A DNA stretch of 64,000 bases, from contig DAMBQR010000007.1 of the NCBI GenBank assembly GCA_032055545.1, positions 35,802 to 99,801 of the forward strand, in the 5' to 3' direction. Under the pieces are notes generated by a model, which had not been told where the DNA came from, did no database searches, and was given only the letters and a program-made list of their open reading frames with translations. Within the stretch, counting starts at the first letter, position 1. Every line of letters begins with the position of its first letter. The position numbers were made by a program, and so were the translations under genes. The stretch is from Pseudescherichia sp032055545. GTDB taxonomy: Bacteria > Pseudomonadota > Gammaproteobacteria > Enterobacterales > Enterobacteriaceae. This document shows, piece after piece, positions 8,621-17,917 of this stretch.

Positions 8621-10674
8621 CTTTTTTTGCCGGGCAGCGTACCCTGCGCCAGCGCCACGAGAAAAGCAAATTCCAGCGCAACGCCTTCGTAGGATTTAAA
8701 GCGGCCCGATTTCCCCCCGTGGCCTGCGTCCATATCCGTACAGAGCAGCAGCAGATTATCGTCGGTTTTCGTTGCCCGTAGCTTCGCCACCCACTTGGCT
8801 GGCTCCCAGTACTGCACCTGGGAGTCATGCAGGCCGGTGGTCACCAGCAGATGGGGATAGGCCTGAGCGCTGACGTTATCGTACGGGCTATAGCTTTTCA
8901 TATAGCGATAGTAGGTCTCGTCCTGCGGGTTCCCCCACTCCTCAAACTCCCCTGTGGTTAACGGAATGGACTCATCGAGCATGGTTGTCACCACGTCCAC
9001 GAAGGGAACCTGTGCGATGGCCCCGTGGAACAGGCCTGGGCGTTCGTTAATCACGGTGCCGATCAGCATCCCGCCTGCACTGCCCCCCATGCCGTAGCAG
9101 TAGCGTGTAGACCCATAACCCTGGGCCAGCAGCGCATCACAGACGTCAATATAGTCATTGAACGTGTTTCTTTTCTTGAGAAACTTACCGTCCTCATACC
9201 AGTGCTGACCCAGCTCGCCGCCGCCGCGAATATGGGCGATGGCAAAGACAAAGCCGCGATCCAGCAGGCTAAGGCGGCTGCTGCTAAAGTCGGCATCGAT
9301 GCTGCTGCCGTAGGAGCCGTAGCCGTAGACCAGCAGCGGATTTTGCCCCTTACGGAAATGTTTTTGGTTATAGACCAGCGAGACCGGAACCTCGACGCCG
9401 TCACGCGCCTTGATCCACAGGTGTTCGCTACGGTACTGGCTGGCGTCAAAGCCGTGCACCTCCGTCTGCTTGAGCACCCGCCGCTCGCCGGTATCCATAT
9501 CCAGCTCAAACAGCGTATCCGGCGTGGTCATCGAAGAGTAGCCGTAGCGCAGCCGTGAAGTTTCAGGCTCAGGGTTATAAGCAAGCCAGGTCACATAGGC
9601 CGGATCGTCAAAGGCAATACCGGTAACCTCGCGGGTTTTACGGTTGATCTGCCGCAGGCTGGTCAGGCCGCGCTGACGCTCCTCCACCACCAGCCAGTCG
9701 GTAAAGAGCGTGAAGCCCTCCAGCATGATGTGTGGCCTTGGCGGGATCAGCACCTCCCACTGCTTATTGTTGCGCACCTTAGTCCGGTAGAGGCCAAAGT
9801 TTTTCCCCTCACGGTTTGAGCGCAGGTAGAAGGTGTGCTGGTAATGGTCAAGGTTGTACTCATGATCCTTACGCCGGGGCAGGAACATAATGGGCTGGGC
9901 ATCCGGCAGCTCCGCATCCAACAGCAGGCACTCACTGGTGGTGGCGCTGGCCAGATAGATGATCACGTAGTGCTGGGAGGTCGTCTTATGCAGGCTGACG
10001 TAGAAGGTCTCGTCCTTCTCCTCATAAACCAGCTCATCCTGGGCAGCAGGCGTACCGATAGTGTGCCGCCAGACCTGGTAAGGGAGCAGCGTTTTAGCAT
10101 GCTTACGCACGTAGTAGAGGGTTTCGGAGTCATTGATCCAGACGAAATCCGGCGTAACGTTATCCAGCATCTCCGGATACCAGTTCCCGCTCTCCAGATT
10201 ACGAAAGCGCAGGCCGTACTGACGCCGGGAGAGATAATCCTCCGCCAGCGCCATAATGTTGTTATCTGGCGAAACGGCCAAACCGCCCAGGGTATAGAAC
10301 TCGCTGTGGGCGGCGCGCTTGTTGGCATCCAGCAGCACCTGCCACTCGTCCCACTCGCAGCTGAGCACCGACTGGCGCTGATAGATGGCGTACTCGCAGC
10401 CCGGCTCATAAACGTGCCGGTAGCGGTAGCCGTTACGGGTATAGGGCGCAGAGACTTCGCGCTGAGGAAGACGATCGACGATCTCTTTTAACAGACGATC
10501 CTGTAACGCCTGCTGCGAAGCCATTACGTCGCGCCCGTAGTCATTCTCCTGGTGCAAATAGTCCAGGACATCCTGATCCGAACGCGTATCGTCGCGCAGC
10601 CAGTAGTAGTCGTCTGTTCGCGTATCGCCATGCAGGGTCATGACGTGCGGTACTTTTTTTGCTTTTGGTGGCAT
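8617..10674 (-). CDS. ptrB: Oligopeptidase B (protease II)
   Basis: 685 residues (686 in E. coli), a cytoplasmic S9A serine peptidase that cuts short peptides after Lys or Arg. The N-terminal two-thirds is the beta-propeller that limits access to the active site. The C-terminal alpha/beta hydrolase part has the nucleophile in GGSAGG, and the catalytic histidine in DMDAGHGGKSG near the C-terminus; the aspartate lies in TTGLHDSQVQYWEP. The start MPPKAKKVPHVMTLHGDTR fits the family. It stands as a single gene, convergent with exoX with a four-base overlap and no room for a separate terminator. Confidence 0.97.
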   Translation of the reverse strand: MPPKAKKVPHVMTLHGDTRTDDYYWLRDDTRSDQDVLDYLHQENDYGRDVMASQQALQDRLLKEIVDRLPQREVSAPYTRNGYRYRHVYEPGCEYAIYQRQSVLSCEWDEWQVLLDANKRAAHSEFYTLGGLAVSPDNNIMALAEDYLSRRQYGLRFRNLESGNWYPEMLDNVTPDFVWINDSETLYYVRKHAKTLLPYQVWRHTIGTPAAQDELVYEEKDETFYVSLHKTTSQHYVIIYLASATTSECLLLDAELPDAQPIMFLPRRKDHEYNLDHYQHTFYLRSNREGKNFGLYRTKVRNNKQWEVLIPPRPHIMLEGFTLFTDWLVVEERQRGLTSLRQINRKTREVTGIAFDDPAYVTWLAYNPEPETSRLRYGYSSMTTPDTLFELDMDTGERRVLKQTEVHGFDASQYRSEHLWIKARDGVEVPVSLVYNQKHFRKGQNPLLVYGYGSYGSSIDADFSSSRLSLLDRGFVFAIAHIRGGGELGQHWYEDGKFLKKRNTFNDYIDVCDALLAQGYGSTRYCYGMGGSAGGMLIGTVINERPGLFHGAIAQVPFVDVVTTMLDESIPLTTGEFEEWGNPQDETYYRYMKSYSPYDNVSAQAYPHLLVTTGLHDSQVQYWEPAKWVAKLRATKTDDNLLLLCTDMDAGHGGKSGRFKSYEGVALEFAFLVALAQGTLPGKKS

Positions 10675-10758
10675 AGCGTTTTCTTTTCAGTTTACACCCT
10701 ATAAGGGTGGCAAAACCCACGCATGTTGCAAGCGAAACGCGCCACCACCGCGTGTAAG

Positions 10759-11418
10759 CTAGCCTGGCAACGCGCTTTTTTGCGCTTTGAGGTCCTGCTC
10801 AATGCCATCACGCACGTCCTGAGGGATCTTCAGGGCATCGCCGAGCGCATTGAGATAGCTGCGCTCCATAAAGTGATCGATATCAATAGCGGCACAGCTA
10901 AGGAAGTAGAGCTCCAGCGCCTCCTCCTCGTTACGTACGTCGCGGGCCAACCGCTGGGGATCGAGCGGCTGCTCGATGGCCTGAGCCACCAGCGCCCTGC
11001 CCTGCTCCTCTACGCCAGCTTCCCGCATTTGCAGGTCAATCGCTTCGCGCTCGCGGGCATCAATGTGACCGTCGCTTTTCGCGGCAAAGACCAGGGCAAG
11101 GATCAGACGTTCAGTACGCACGTCCAGCGGCGAGCTTTGCTGACCAAACTGCGGCTCGTTCTGGTGCGCAGTCCGCACGCGATCTTTGTATTTGTTCCAC
11201 AGCACCGTGCCGGCAACGGCTCCACCACCGACCAACAGCGCGCTGGTACCGTATTTGGTGAGTAGCTTACGGGAAGAGGAGTTTGAGACCAGCAGTCCCG
11301 CCAGGCCACCTAATGCGCCCGGCACCAGCAGCTTGCTCAGCCCTTGTCCGTCGCCAGATGAAGCGGATGCTCCTTTCTGGCCCAGCAGCGACTGTAGTTG
11401 ATTCATCCAGTTAGTCAT
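10759..11418 (-). CDS. yebE: DUF533 inner-membrane protein YebE
   Basis: 219 residues. The N-terminus is low-complexity, followed by a glycine-rich hydrophobic stretch (LVPGALGGLAGLLV) and a second one (GTSALLVGGGAVAGTVLW). The C-terminal half is a TerB-like helical domain with acidic clusters (AAKSDGHIDAREREAI, SCAAIDIDHFMERSYL). In E. coli, yebE is induced by envelope stress through CpxR; the biochemical function is unknown. It is read away from yebF on the same strand with about 95 bases between them. Confidence 0.92.
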   Translation of the reverse strand: MTNWMNQLQSLLGQKGASASSGDGQGLSKLLVPGALGGLAGLLVSNSSSRKLLTKYGTSALLVGGGAVAGTVLWNKYKDRVRTAHQNEPQFGQQSSPLDVRTERLILALVFAAKSDGHIDAREREAIDLQMREAGVEEQGRALVAQAIEQPLDPQRLARDVRNEEEALELYFLSCAAIDIDHFMERSYLNALGDALKIPQDVRDGIEQDLKAQKSALPG

Positions 11419-11513
11419 AATTTCCCCCGATTATTCTGTGTCAAACCACAGAGTAAGCGAGGGGTTGTCAGGAAATGTCTAAGCTGGCTAAAGAAGCGAA
11501 AATGCGGCTTTGG

Positions 11514-11861
11514 TTATTGATGGGAATAGACAGCCTTGCCACCTTTACAGTCAACCGCAACCCGATAGTGGATATCGGTATTTTTACCGCGCACAGTCAG
11601 CGGAACGGTCCACTTATCGTTTTTGCCCGTGATCTCTTTGACGTTAATCCAGGCAACCGGATCGGCCTGTCCCAGCGTCTCCTGATCGTCAGCCCAGCGC
11701 GCAATGCGGTTCTGCTGATAGTCACGCTTGACGCTGGCAGCGATACCGGAGGCATCCAGCCCCTCACAGCCAGGGAACTTCACTGATTTATCATTCGCAG
11801 CCTGTACGCCAGCGCTGCCGGCCAGCAGGGCCAGACCGAGCAGTAGTCCTAATCTGTTCAT
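11514..11861 (-). CDS. yebF: Secreted protein YebF
   Basis: 115 residues from the ATG at 11861. A longer in-frame reading from 11903 exists, but AGGAG sits right before the 11861 ATG and the family begins with the signal peptide (MNRLGLLLGLALLAGSAGVQA-AND). The mature part keeps the YebF core SVKRDYQQNRIARWADDQE and the two cysteines (FPGCEGL, VDCKGG) that form a disulfide. In E. coli, YebF reaches the medium through outer-membrane porins. The gene lies between yebE and yebG, as in K-12. Confidence 0.95.
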   Translation of the reverse strand: MNRLGLLLGLALLAGSAGVQAANDKSVKFPGCEGLDASGIAASVKRDYQQNRIARWADDQETLGQADPVAWINVKEITGKNDKWTVPLTVRGKNTDIHYRVAVDCKGGKAVYSHQ

Positions 11862-11926
11862 GCTTATCTCCTGTGAACATAACCCACACAAAGCATGGTA
11901 CAAATTACCGGCAGCGCAAGCTGTTG

Positions 11927-12235
11927 TTAGGCTGCTTTGGTACGTTTAGACGTTGGCATATCCGTTACGGTATCACCTTTGACCGGAGCCGCATCAGGGT
12001 CCGGAAGCTTACCGGAGCGGAACACTGCGCTAAAGGTCTCTTTTTGCTCAGCCAGCCACAGCGCCATCTGCTCACGCTGCGCGTCATCAAACGCAACGGG
12101 TGCATTTACCAGCACGCCCTCCAGCACTTCTGCCAGATCGAGCATTTTGTCGTACGCATCGGCTTCCTTTTTGCTGGCAAAAGACATTTTTTCCTCACCT
12201 TCGCGGATTACCACGTATTTGACTTCAACCGCCAT
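11927..12235 (-). CDS. yebG: SOS-induced protein YebG
   Basis: 102 residues. The N-terminal half (MAVEVKYVVIREGEEKMSFASKKEADAYDKML in outline, residues 1-32) is nearly identical to E. coli YebG, while the C-terminal tail differs, as is common. A perfect LexA box lies 18 bases upstream, matching its known DNA-damage induction. The function is unknown; it is a small soluble protein. Confidence 0.95.
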   Translation of the reverse strand: MAVEVKYVVIREGEEKMSFASKKEADAYDKMLDLAEVLEGVLVNAPVAFDDAQREQMALWLAEQKETFSAVFRSGKLPDPDAAPVKGDTVTDMPTSKRTKAA

Positions 12236-12252
12236 AATGCAGCCTCATTTAC

Positions 12253-12268
12253 CTGTTTATTTATACAG
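12253..12268 (-). promoter_or_regulatory. LexA operator of yebG
   Basis: CTGTTTATTTATACAG fits the CTGT-N8-ACAG consensus exactly and lies 18 bases upstream of the yebG start. It predicts SOS control of yebG. Confidence 0.92.
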
Positions 12269-12314
12269 TATAATAGTAAGCATTTTGCAGCAGGATTGCA
12301 AGCCAAAAAAAGAC

Positions 12315-12337
12315 ACGCAAACGTTTTCGTGTATAAT
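12315..12337 (+). promoter_or_regulatory. PurR operator and -10 element of purT
   Basis: ACGCAAACGTTTTCGT (12315-12330) matches the PurR consensus ACGCAAACGTTTTCNT at every defined base, and TATAAT (12332-12337) follows directly as the -10. The operator thus covers the region between -35 and -10 and should repress purT when hypoxanthine or guanine is present. Confidence 0.92.
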
Positions 12338-12365
12338 AGTCCGAAATTTTTAACCGGTGGATATT

Positions 12366-13544
12366 ATGACTTTTTTAGGTACCGCGCTGCGTCCGGCAGC
12401 CACCCGTGTGATGCTGTTAGGCTCCGGTGAACTGGGTAAAGAGGTGGCCATTGAGTGCCAGCGTTTGGGCATCGAAGTAGTTGCCGTAGACCGCTATGCC
12501 GACGCCCCGGCGATGCATGTGGCCCACCGTGCGCACGTCATCAACATGCTGGACGGCGAGGCGTTGAAAGCGCTGGTGGCGCAGGAGAAACCGGATTTTA
12601 TTGTTCCGGAGATCGAAGCCATTGCCACCGATATGCTTCTTGAGCTTGAGGCCCAGGGGCAGCAGGTGGTGCCCTGCGCCCGCGCCGCCAAGCTGACCAT
12701 GAACCGGGAGGGGATCCGCCGTCTGGCTGCTGAAGAGCTGAACCTGCCCACCTCGACCTACCGCTTCGCCGACAGCGAAACCGCGTTTGAAGAGGCGGTC
12801 GCGGCGCTGGGCCTGCCATGTATTATCAAGCCGGTGATGAGCTCCTCTGGCAAAGGCCAGAGCTTTATTCGCAGCGCCGATCGGCTGCCTGACGCCTGGC
12901 AGTATGCCCAGCTCGGCGGTCGCGCCGGGGCGGGACGAGTCATCGTCGAAGGCGTAGTTAAGTTTGACTTTGAAATTACCCTCCTGACCGTCAGCGCCGT
13001 GGACGGGGTGCACTTCTGCGATCCTATTGGTCATCGCCAGGAGGATGGCGACTATCGAGAGTCCTGGCAGCCGCAGCAGATGAGCGAATTGGCCCTCTCC
13101 CGTGCGCAGGCGATCGCCCGCGACGTGGTGCTGGCGCTGGGTGGCTACGGCCTGTTTGGTGTGGAGCTGTTCGTCTGTGGCGACGAGGTGATCTTTAGCG
13201 AGGTGTCGCCGCGCCCGCACGATACCGGTATGGTCACGCTAATCTCCCAGGATCTCTCTGAGTTCGCCCTGCACGTTCGCGCTTTCCTCGGCCTGCCGAT
13301 AGGCGGCGTGCGTCAGTACGGCCCGTCTGCCTCAGCAGTGATCCTGCCGGAATTGAAGAGCAACAACGTTACTTTTGATAACGTGCAGAGCGCAGTTGGA
13401 GCGGGTCTACAGCTGCGCCTGTTCGGCAAGCCGGAAATTGATGGTACGCGGCGGTTAGGCGTGGCGTTAGCCACCGGTGAAAGCGTGGATGAGGCGGTGA
13501 AGCGGGCAACAGACGCCGCCGCCAGCGTGGTGGTGAAGGGATAA
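12366..13544 (+). CDS. purT: Formate-dependent phosphoribosylglycinamide formyltransferase PurT
   Basis: 392 residues from the ATG at 12366 (an in-frame ATG at 12357 would add MDI, which the family lacks). It makes formyl-GAR from GAR, formate and ATP, the folate-independent alternative to PurN in purine synthesis. It is an ATP-grasp enzyme: the N-terminal Rossmann part has LLGSGELGKEVAIE, the grasp part KPVMSSSGKGQSFIRS, and the metal site EVSPRPHDTGMVT. It is a single gene between a PurR-controlled promoter and a bidirectional terminator. Confidence 0.98.
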   Translation: MTFLGTALRPAATRVMLLGSGELGKEVAIECQRLGIEVVAVDRYADAPAMHVAHRAHVINMLDGEALKALVAQEKPDFIVPEIEAIATDMLLELEAQGQQVVPCARAAKLTMNREGIRRLAAEELNLPTSTYRFADSETAFEEAVAALGLPCIIKPVMSSSGKGQSFIRSADRLPDAWQYAQLGGRAGAGRVIVEGVVKFDFEITLLTVSAVDGVHFCDPIGHRQEDGDYRESWQPQQMSELALSRAQAIARDVVLALGGYGLFGVELFVCGDEVIFSEVSPRPHDTGMVTLISQDLSEFALHVRAFLGLPIGGVRQYGPSASAVILPELKSNNVTFDNVQSAVGAGLQLRLFGKPEIDGTRRLGVALATGESVDEAVKRATDAAASVVVKG

Positions 13545-13545
13545 A

Positions 13546-13572
13546 AAAAACGGGCCGAATGGCCCGTTTTTA
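13546..13572. terminator. Bidirectional terminator between purT and eda
   Basis: AAAAAAACGGGCC and GGCCCGTTTTT flank a four-base loop (GAAT), so the hairpin can end both the plus-strand purT transcript and the minus-strand edd-eda transcript. Confidence 0.9.
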
Positions 13573-13589
13573 TCGCGATACAGTAACGA

Positions 13590-14231
13590 TTACTGCTTCG
13601 CACCCTCTACTGCTTCGCGCGCCAGCTGAGTGATACGATCGTAATCACCCGCCTCCAGCGCGTCGGCCGGAACCAGCCATGAGCCACCGATGCACAGCAC
13701 GCTTTTCAGCGCCAGGTAGTCACGGTAGTTTGCCGGAGAGATGCCGCCGGTTGGGCAGAAACGCACCTGTGAGAACGGACCGGCAATCGCCTGCAGCGCT
13801 TTAGTACCGCCGTTGGCCTCCGCCGGGAAGAATTTAAACTCTTTCAGACCGTAATCGAGGCCGAGCATCAGCTCAGACACGGTGCTGATGCCGGGGATCA
13901 GCGGAATGGTGCCTTCGGTTGCGGCCTTCAGCAGCGGCTCGGTCAGGCCCGGGCTGATAGCAAACTGCGCGCCTGCTTCGGTCACTTCCGCCAGTTGCTG
14001 CGGGTTCAGTACCGTACCGGCACCAATGATTGCTTCCGGGACTTCTTTCGCAATGGCGCGGATCGCATCCATGGCACAGGCGGTACGCAGAGTGACTTCC
14101 AGCACGCGAACGCCGCCGGCAACCAGCGCTTTCGCCATCGGTACCGCGTGTTCCAGTTTGTTCACCACGATAACCGGGACAACAGGACCCGTTTTCAGGA
14201 TTGCTTCAGCACTCGTTTTCCAGTTTTTCAT
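13590..14231 (-). CDS. eda: KDPG/KHG aldolase
   Basis: 213 residues, the same as E. coli Eda. It splits 2-keto-3-deoxy-6-phosphogluconate into pyruvate and glyceraldehyde 3-phosphate; it also acts on 4-hydroxy-2-oxoglutarate and on KDPG from sugar acids. The Schiff-base lysine is in GLKEFKFFPAE, and the general-base glutamate is in VLEVTLRT. It follows edd by 39 bases on the same strand. It is the shared end of gluconate, hexuronate and pectin-type catabolism and so links to the rhi-type unit in this window. Confidence 0.98.
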   Translation of the reverse strand: MKNWKTSAEAILKTGPVVPVIVVNKLEHAVPMAKALVAGGVRVLEVTLRTACAMDAIRAIAKEVPEAIIGAGTVLNPQQLAEVTEAGAQFAISPGLTEPLLKAATEGTIPLIPGISTVSELMLGLDYGLKEFKFFPAEANGGTKALQAIAGPFSQVRFCPTGGISPANYRDYLALKSVLCIGGSWLVPADALEAGDYDRITQLAREAVEGAKQ

Positions 14232-14270
14232 CAGAATTTTTCTCTCGCCCGATCTAAATAATTTATCAGT

Positions 14271-16082
14271 TTAAAAAGTGATACAGGTTGCGCCCTGCTC
14301 CGCACCGGAGAGTTTTTCACGCAGTGCGCTAAACATTTCGCGGCCAGTACCTACGCGCGCGCTACTCAGGTCAGGAATGTGCGGCTGACGTGCAGCAAGC
14401 TCGGTGTCATCCACCAGCAGAGTCAACTCCCCTGTCTGTCCATTTACGCGGATGATATCGCCCTCGCGTACCTTTGCCAGCAACCCGCCGTCATACGCTT
14501 CTGGTGTTACATGGATCGCCGACGGTACTTTACCTGATGCGCCGGAGAGCCGTCCATCGGTGACTAATGCGATTTTGAAACGGCGGTCCAATAATACACC
14601 AAGTGGTGGCATCAGTTTATGTAATTCTGGCATGCCGTTCGCTTTTGGCCCTTGATGCCGGACAACAACCACGCAGTCACGATCAAGCAGACCGGCTTCA
14701 AAAGCGGGTAATACGTCGTGCTGGCTCTCAAAAATCACCGCAGGCGCCTCGACTACCTGATTCTCTACCGGGACGGCAGAGGTCTTCATCACCGCACGGC
14801 CAAGGTTGCCGCTGAGCACTTTCGTACCGCCGTGGTGCGAGAACGGCTTGTCGATAGAGGCAATGATATCGCTGTCCAGCGAGGCGCTGGCCCCGTCGCG
14901 CCAGTCCAGTTCACCGTCGTTCAGCCATGGCTCGAGGGTATAACGCGACAGACCATGACCTACCACGGTGTTGACATCCTCATGCAGCAGGCCGCCCTTC
15001 AGCAGCTCACGCATCAGCACCGGTACGCCGCCCGCAGCCTGGAAGTGGTTGATATCCGCCGGGCCGTTGGGGTAGAGACGCGCCATCAGCGGAACCACTT
15101 CGGAGAGTTCGGAGAAGTCATCCCAGTTGATGATGATGCCAGCGGCGCGCGCCATCGCCACCAGGTGCATGGTGTGGTTAGTGGAGCCGCCCGTCGCCAG
15201 CAGGGCGACGATGCCGTTGACCACCACCTTCTCATCGATCATCTTGCCGAGCGGCATCCACTCGTTACCGTTGCCGGTCAGGCGAGTCACCTGGCGAGCA
15301 GCGGCCACGGTCAACGCTTCACGCAGCGGCGCATCGGGATGCACAAATGACGAGCCGGGGAGCTGCATGCCCATAAATTCAATAACCATCTGGTTAGTAT
15401 TGGCCGTGCCGTAGAAGGTGCAGGTGCCCGGTGCATGGTAGGAGGCCGCCTCCGACTCCAGCAGCGCCATGCGATCAACTTTGCCTTCGGCGTAGAGCTG
15501 GCGGATCCGTACCTTCTCTTTGTTTGGCAGGCCGCTGGCCATCGGCCCTGACGGCACAAACAGCGCGGGCAGATGACCAAAGGAGAGCGCGGCCATCGCC
15601 AGCCCCGGGACAATTTTATCGCAGACGCCAAGATAGAGCGCGCCGTCAAACATGTTGTGCGACAGGCCGACCGCGGCAGACATGGCGATCACTTCCCGGC
15701 TGAGAAGGGAAAGCTCCATCCCATCCTGGCCCTGGGTCACGCCATCGCACATGGCCGGGACGCCGCCCGCCACCTGGCCTACGGCGTTAACCGAGTGCAG
15801 GGCTTTACGAATAATATCAGGGTAACGTTCATAGGGCTGGTGCGCGGAGAGCATGTCGTTGTAGGAGGTGATGATGGCGACGTTGTTACGCAGCATGCTT
15901 TTCAGCGAGGCCTTATCCTCCGGCTGGCAGGCGGCGAAACCGTGGGCCAGGTTGCCGCAGGCTAGCGACGAGCGGTGGACGGTGCTGCTTTTCGCCTGTT
16001 CGATGCGGGCAAGATAGGCGCTGCGGGTGGCATGAGAACGATCGATAATACGATTTGTTACCCGTAACAATGTCGAGTTCAT
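14271..16082 (-). CDS. edd: 6-phosphogluconate dehydratase
   Basis: 603 residues, the same as E. coli Edd. It dehydrates 6-phosphogluconate to KDPG, the first step specific to the Entner-Doudoroff pathway. It is an IlvD/Edd-family iron-sulfur dehydratase; the cluster-linked cysteines lie in AMCDGVTQGQDGMELS and YLGVCDKIVPG, with the third in the PGTCTFYGTANTNQM region. It precedes eda in the usual edd-eda order. A GntR-type operator lies upstream and a second one inside the first codons. Confidence 0.98.
   Translation of the reverse strand: MNSTLLRVTNRIIDRSHATRSAYLARIEQAKSSTVHRSSLACGNLAHGFAACQPEDKASLKSMLRNNVAIITSYNDMLSAHQPYERYPDIIRKALHSVNAVGQVAGGVPAMCDGVTQGQDGMELSLLSREVIAMSAAVGLSHNMFDGALYLGVCDKIVPGLAMAALSFGHLPALFVPSGPMASGLPNKEKVRIRQLYAEGKVDRMALLESEAASYHAPGTCTFYGTANTNQMVIEFMGMQLPGSSFVHPDAPLREALTVAAARQVTRLTGNGNEWMPLGKMIDEKVVVNGIVALLATGGSTNHTMHLVAMARAAGIIINWDDFSELSEVVPLMARLYPNGPADINHFQAAGGVPVLMRELLKGGLLHEDVNTVVGHGLSRYTLEPWLNDGELDWRDGASASLDSDIIASIDKPFSHHGGTKVLSGNLGRAVMKTSAVPVENQVVEAPAVIFESQHDVLPAFEAGLLDRDCVVVVRHQGPKANGMPELHKLMPPLGVLLDRRFKIALVTDGRLSGASGKVPSAIHVTPEAYDGGLLAKVREGDIIRVNGQTGELTLLVDDTELAARQPHIPDLSSARVGTGREMFSALREKLSGAEQGATCITF
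16055..16070 (-). promoter_or_regulatory. Possible second GntR operator inside the start of edd
   Basis: TTGTTACCCGTAACAA is a near-perfect palindrome with the GntR core TGTTAC/GTAACA. It lies within edd codons 5-10. Together with the site at 16267 it could allow looping repression. The spacing to that site is about 212 bases, near 20 helical turns. Function is inferred from sequence only. Confidence 0.55.
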
Positions 16083-16266
16083 AAAGGCTCCTGAATATTA
16101 GATGTCCCGGGCGGCGGTATCGTGAATAAAGAGAGAATACGTAAACTACTAATCCGCCGTACTCCGGAGGCAAAATCGCTTCAGCCAGTGTAATAAAAAA
16201 AGCGGCAGGGTTGAATCCAGTGAAAGCGCAAAAGGGTAAAAATTGTGCGGGAATCTGCGTTGGATC

Positions 16267-16282
16267 ATGTTACCGGTAAAAT
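16267..16282 (-). promoter_or_regulatory. GntR operator upstream of edd
   Basis: ATGTTACCGGTAAAAT differs by one base from the GntR consensus ATGTTACCGGTAACAT. It lies about 185 bases upstream of the edd start, where gluconate control is expected. It predicts induction of edd-eda by gluconate. Confidence 0.8.
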
Positions 16283-16297
16283 AGCGGCGCGATAGAC

Positions 16298-16326
16298 AAA
16301 AAAAAACGGCCCCGCAGGGCCGTTTG
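16298..16326 (-). terminator. Terminator after zwf
   Basis: On the minus strand, AAACGGCCC and GGGGCCGTTT form a stem followed by a run of T (the A run 16298-16306 on the plus strand), 15 bases after the zwf stop. It separates zwf from edd. Confidence 0.85.
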
Positions 16327-16341
16327 AACGCGGCGAGTTAA

Positions 16342-17816
16342 TTACTCAAATTCGTTCCAGGAACGACCATCACGGGTGATCATTGCCACCGACGCGACCG
16401 GTCCCCAGGTACCGGCCTGGTAAGGCTTAGGTGATTCGTTATCCATCGCCCAGGCTTCGGTAATGGAGTCAACCCACTTCCACGCCTCTTCGACCTCGTC
16501 ACGACGCACAAACAGCGCCTGGATGCCACGCATGGTTTCCAGCAGCAGACGCTCGTAAGCATCGGCCAGATGGCTTTCGTTGAACGTCTCGGAGTAGCTC
16601 AGATCGAGCTTGGTGGTTTGCAGGTTGTGCTTGTGATCGAGGCCCGGAACTTTGTTAAGGATCTGGATATCCACGCCCTCGTCCGGCTGCAGACGGATGG
16701 TAAGCTTGTTCTGAGGCAGATCCTGCCAGGACTCCTTGAACAGGTTCAGCGGCGGGGTTTTGAAGTAGACCACGACTTCAGAGCACTTGGTTGGCAGACG
16801 CTTGCCGGTACGCAGGTAGAACGGCACGTCGGCCCAGCGCCAGTCATCGATATCCACGCGGATGGCCACGAAGGTTTCAGTGTTGCTGGTTTTGTTTGCG
16901 CCCTCTTCTTCCAGGTAGCCTGGCACTTTTTTGCCCTGGGCAAAACCGGCAGTGTACTGGCCGCGCACGGTTTTTTCACGCACGTTCGAGCGATCAATAC
17001 GGCGCAGGGATTTCAGCACCTTCACTTTCGCATCACGGATGCTGTCCGCAGAGAGATCCGACGGCGGCGACATGGCGATCATGCAGAGAACCTGTAACAG
17101 ATGGTTCTGGATCATGTCGCGCATCTGTCCGGCCTGGTCGAAATAACCCCAGCGGCCTTCGATGCCCACCTCTTCCGCCACGGTGATCTCCACGTGGTCG
17201 ATGGTACGGTTGTCCCAGTTGTTGACGAACAGGGAGTTAGCAAAGCGCAGCGCCAACAGGTTGAGCACCGTCTCCTTACCGAGGTAGTGGTCGATACGGT
17301 AGACCTGGCACTCTTCAAAGTACTCGCCCACCTGGTCATTGATTTCACGGGAGGTGTCGAGAGAGGTACCCAGCGGCTTCTCCATCACCACGCGCGCCGG
17401 TTTGGCGTTGAGTTTTGCCTCACCCAGGCCTTTGCAGATGGCACCAAAAGTGCTCGGCGGCATGGCGAAATAGTTGATGGTGACGCGGTTTTTCTGGTCG
17501 AGCATCTCACCGAGGCGGGTAAACGCAGAGGTATCGTTGACGTCAAGGTTACAGAAATCGAGGCGTCCGCTGAGCGTGTCCCAGAGGCTTTCATCGATCT
17601 TCTCTTTCATGAAGGTCTCGAGCGCTTCACGCACGACTGTGGTGTACTTCTCTTTATCCCACTCCGCACGTCCTACCCCAAGGATACGCGTCTCCGGATG
17701 GATCTGGCCTGCTTTTTCTAATTGATACAGGGAAGGCAGCAATTTTCGGCGTGCAAGATCGCCTTTCGCGCCGAAATGACCAGGTCACATGCCTGGGCTG
17801 TTTGCGTTACCGCCAT
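16342..17816 (-). pseudogene. zwf: Glucose-6-phosphate dehydrogenase, frameshifted near the N-terminus
   Basis: The expected start (ATG at 17816, with GAGGAG upstream) encodes MAVTQTAQACDLVI as in E. coli Zwf, then the frame breaks. The stretch from start to stop is 1475 bases, one less than the 1476 for a 491-residue protein. The loss lies in the T run after ATT (plus-strand AAA at 17774-17776, where four A are expected). The original frame stops after 32 codons. The rest, from GAKGDLARRK on, is intact in the next frame and includes the substrate motif RIDHYLGKE. A re-start at a TTG (17742) would give 466 residues without the GxxGDLA coenzyme fingerprint, so it should be inactive. A true one-base loss and a sequencing or assembly error cannot be told apart here. 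Confidence 0.9.
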
Positions 17817-17863
17817 GTCATTCTCCTCAATTGGCTGCCCCGGTACTTTAGCCAGGGCATAAC

Positions 17864-17878
17864 TGTAATTTTATTACA
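17864..17878. promoter_or_regulatory. HexR operator upstream of zwf
   Basis: TGTAATTTTATTACA is a perfect palindrome with 6-base arms around TTT and fits the HexR motif of gammaproteobacteria. It lies 48 bases before the zwf start, at the promoter, and next to the hexR gene. It predicts repression of zwf by HexR, released by KDPG. Confidence 0.85.
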
Positions 17879-17917
17879 CTGCACTGTACTGCTTTTACGT
17901 AAAACCCGAAACCGTTA

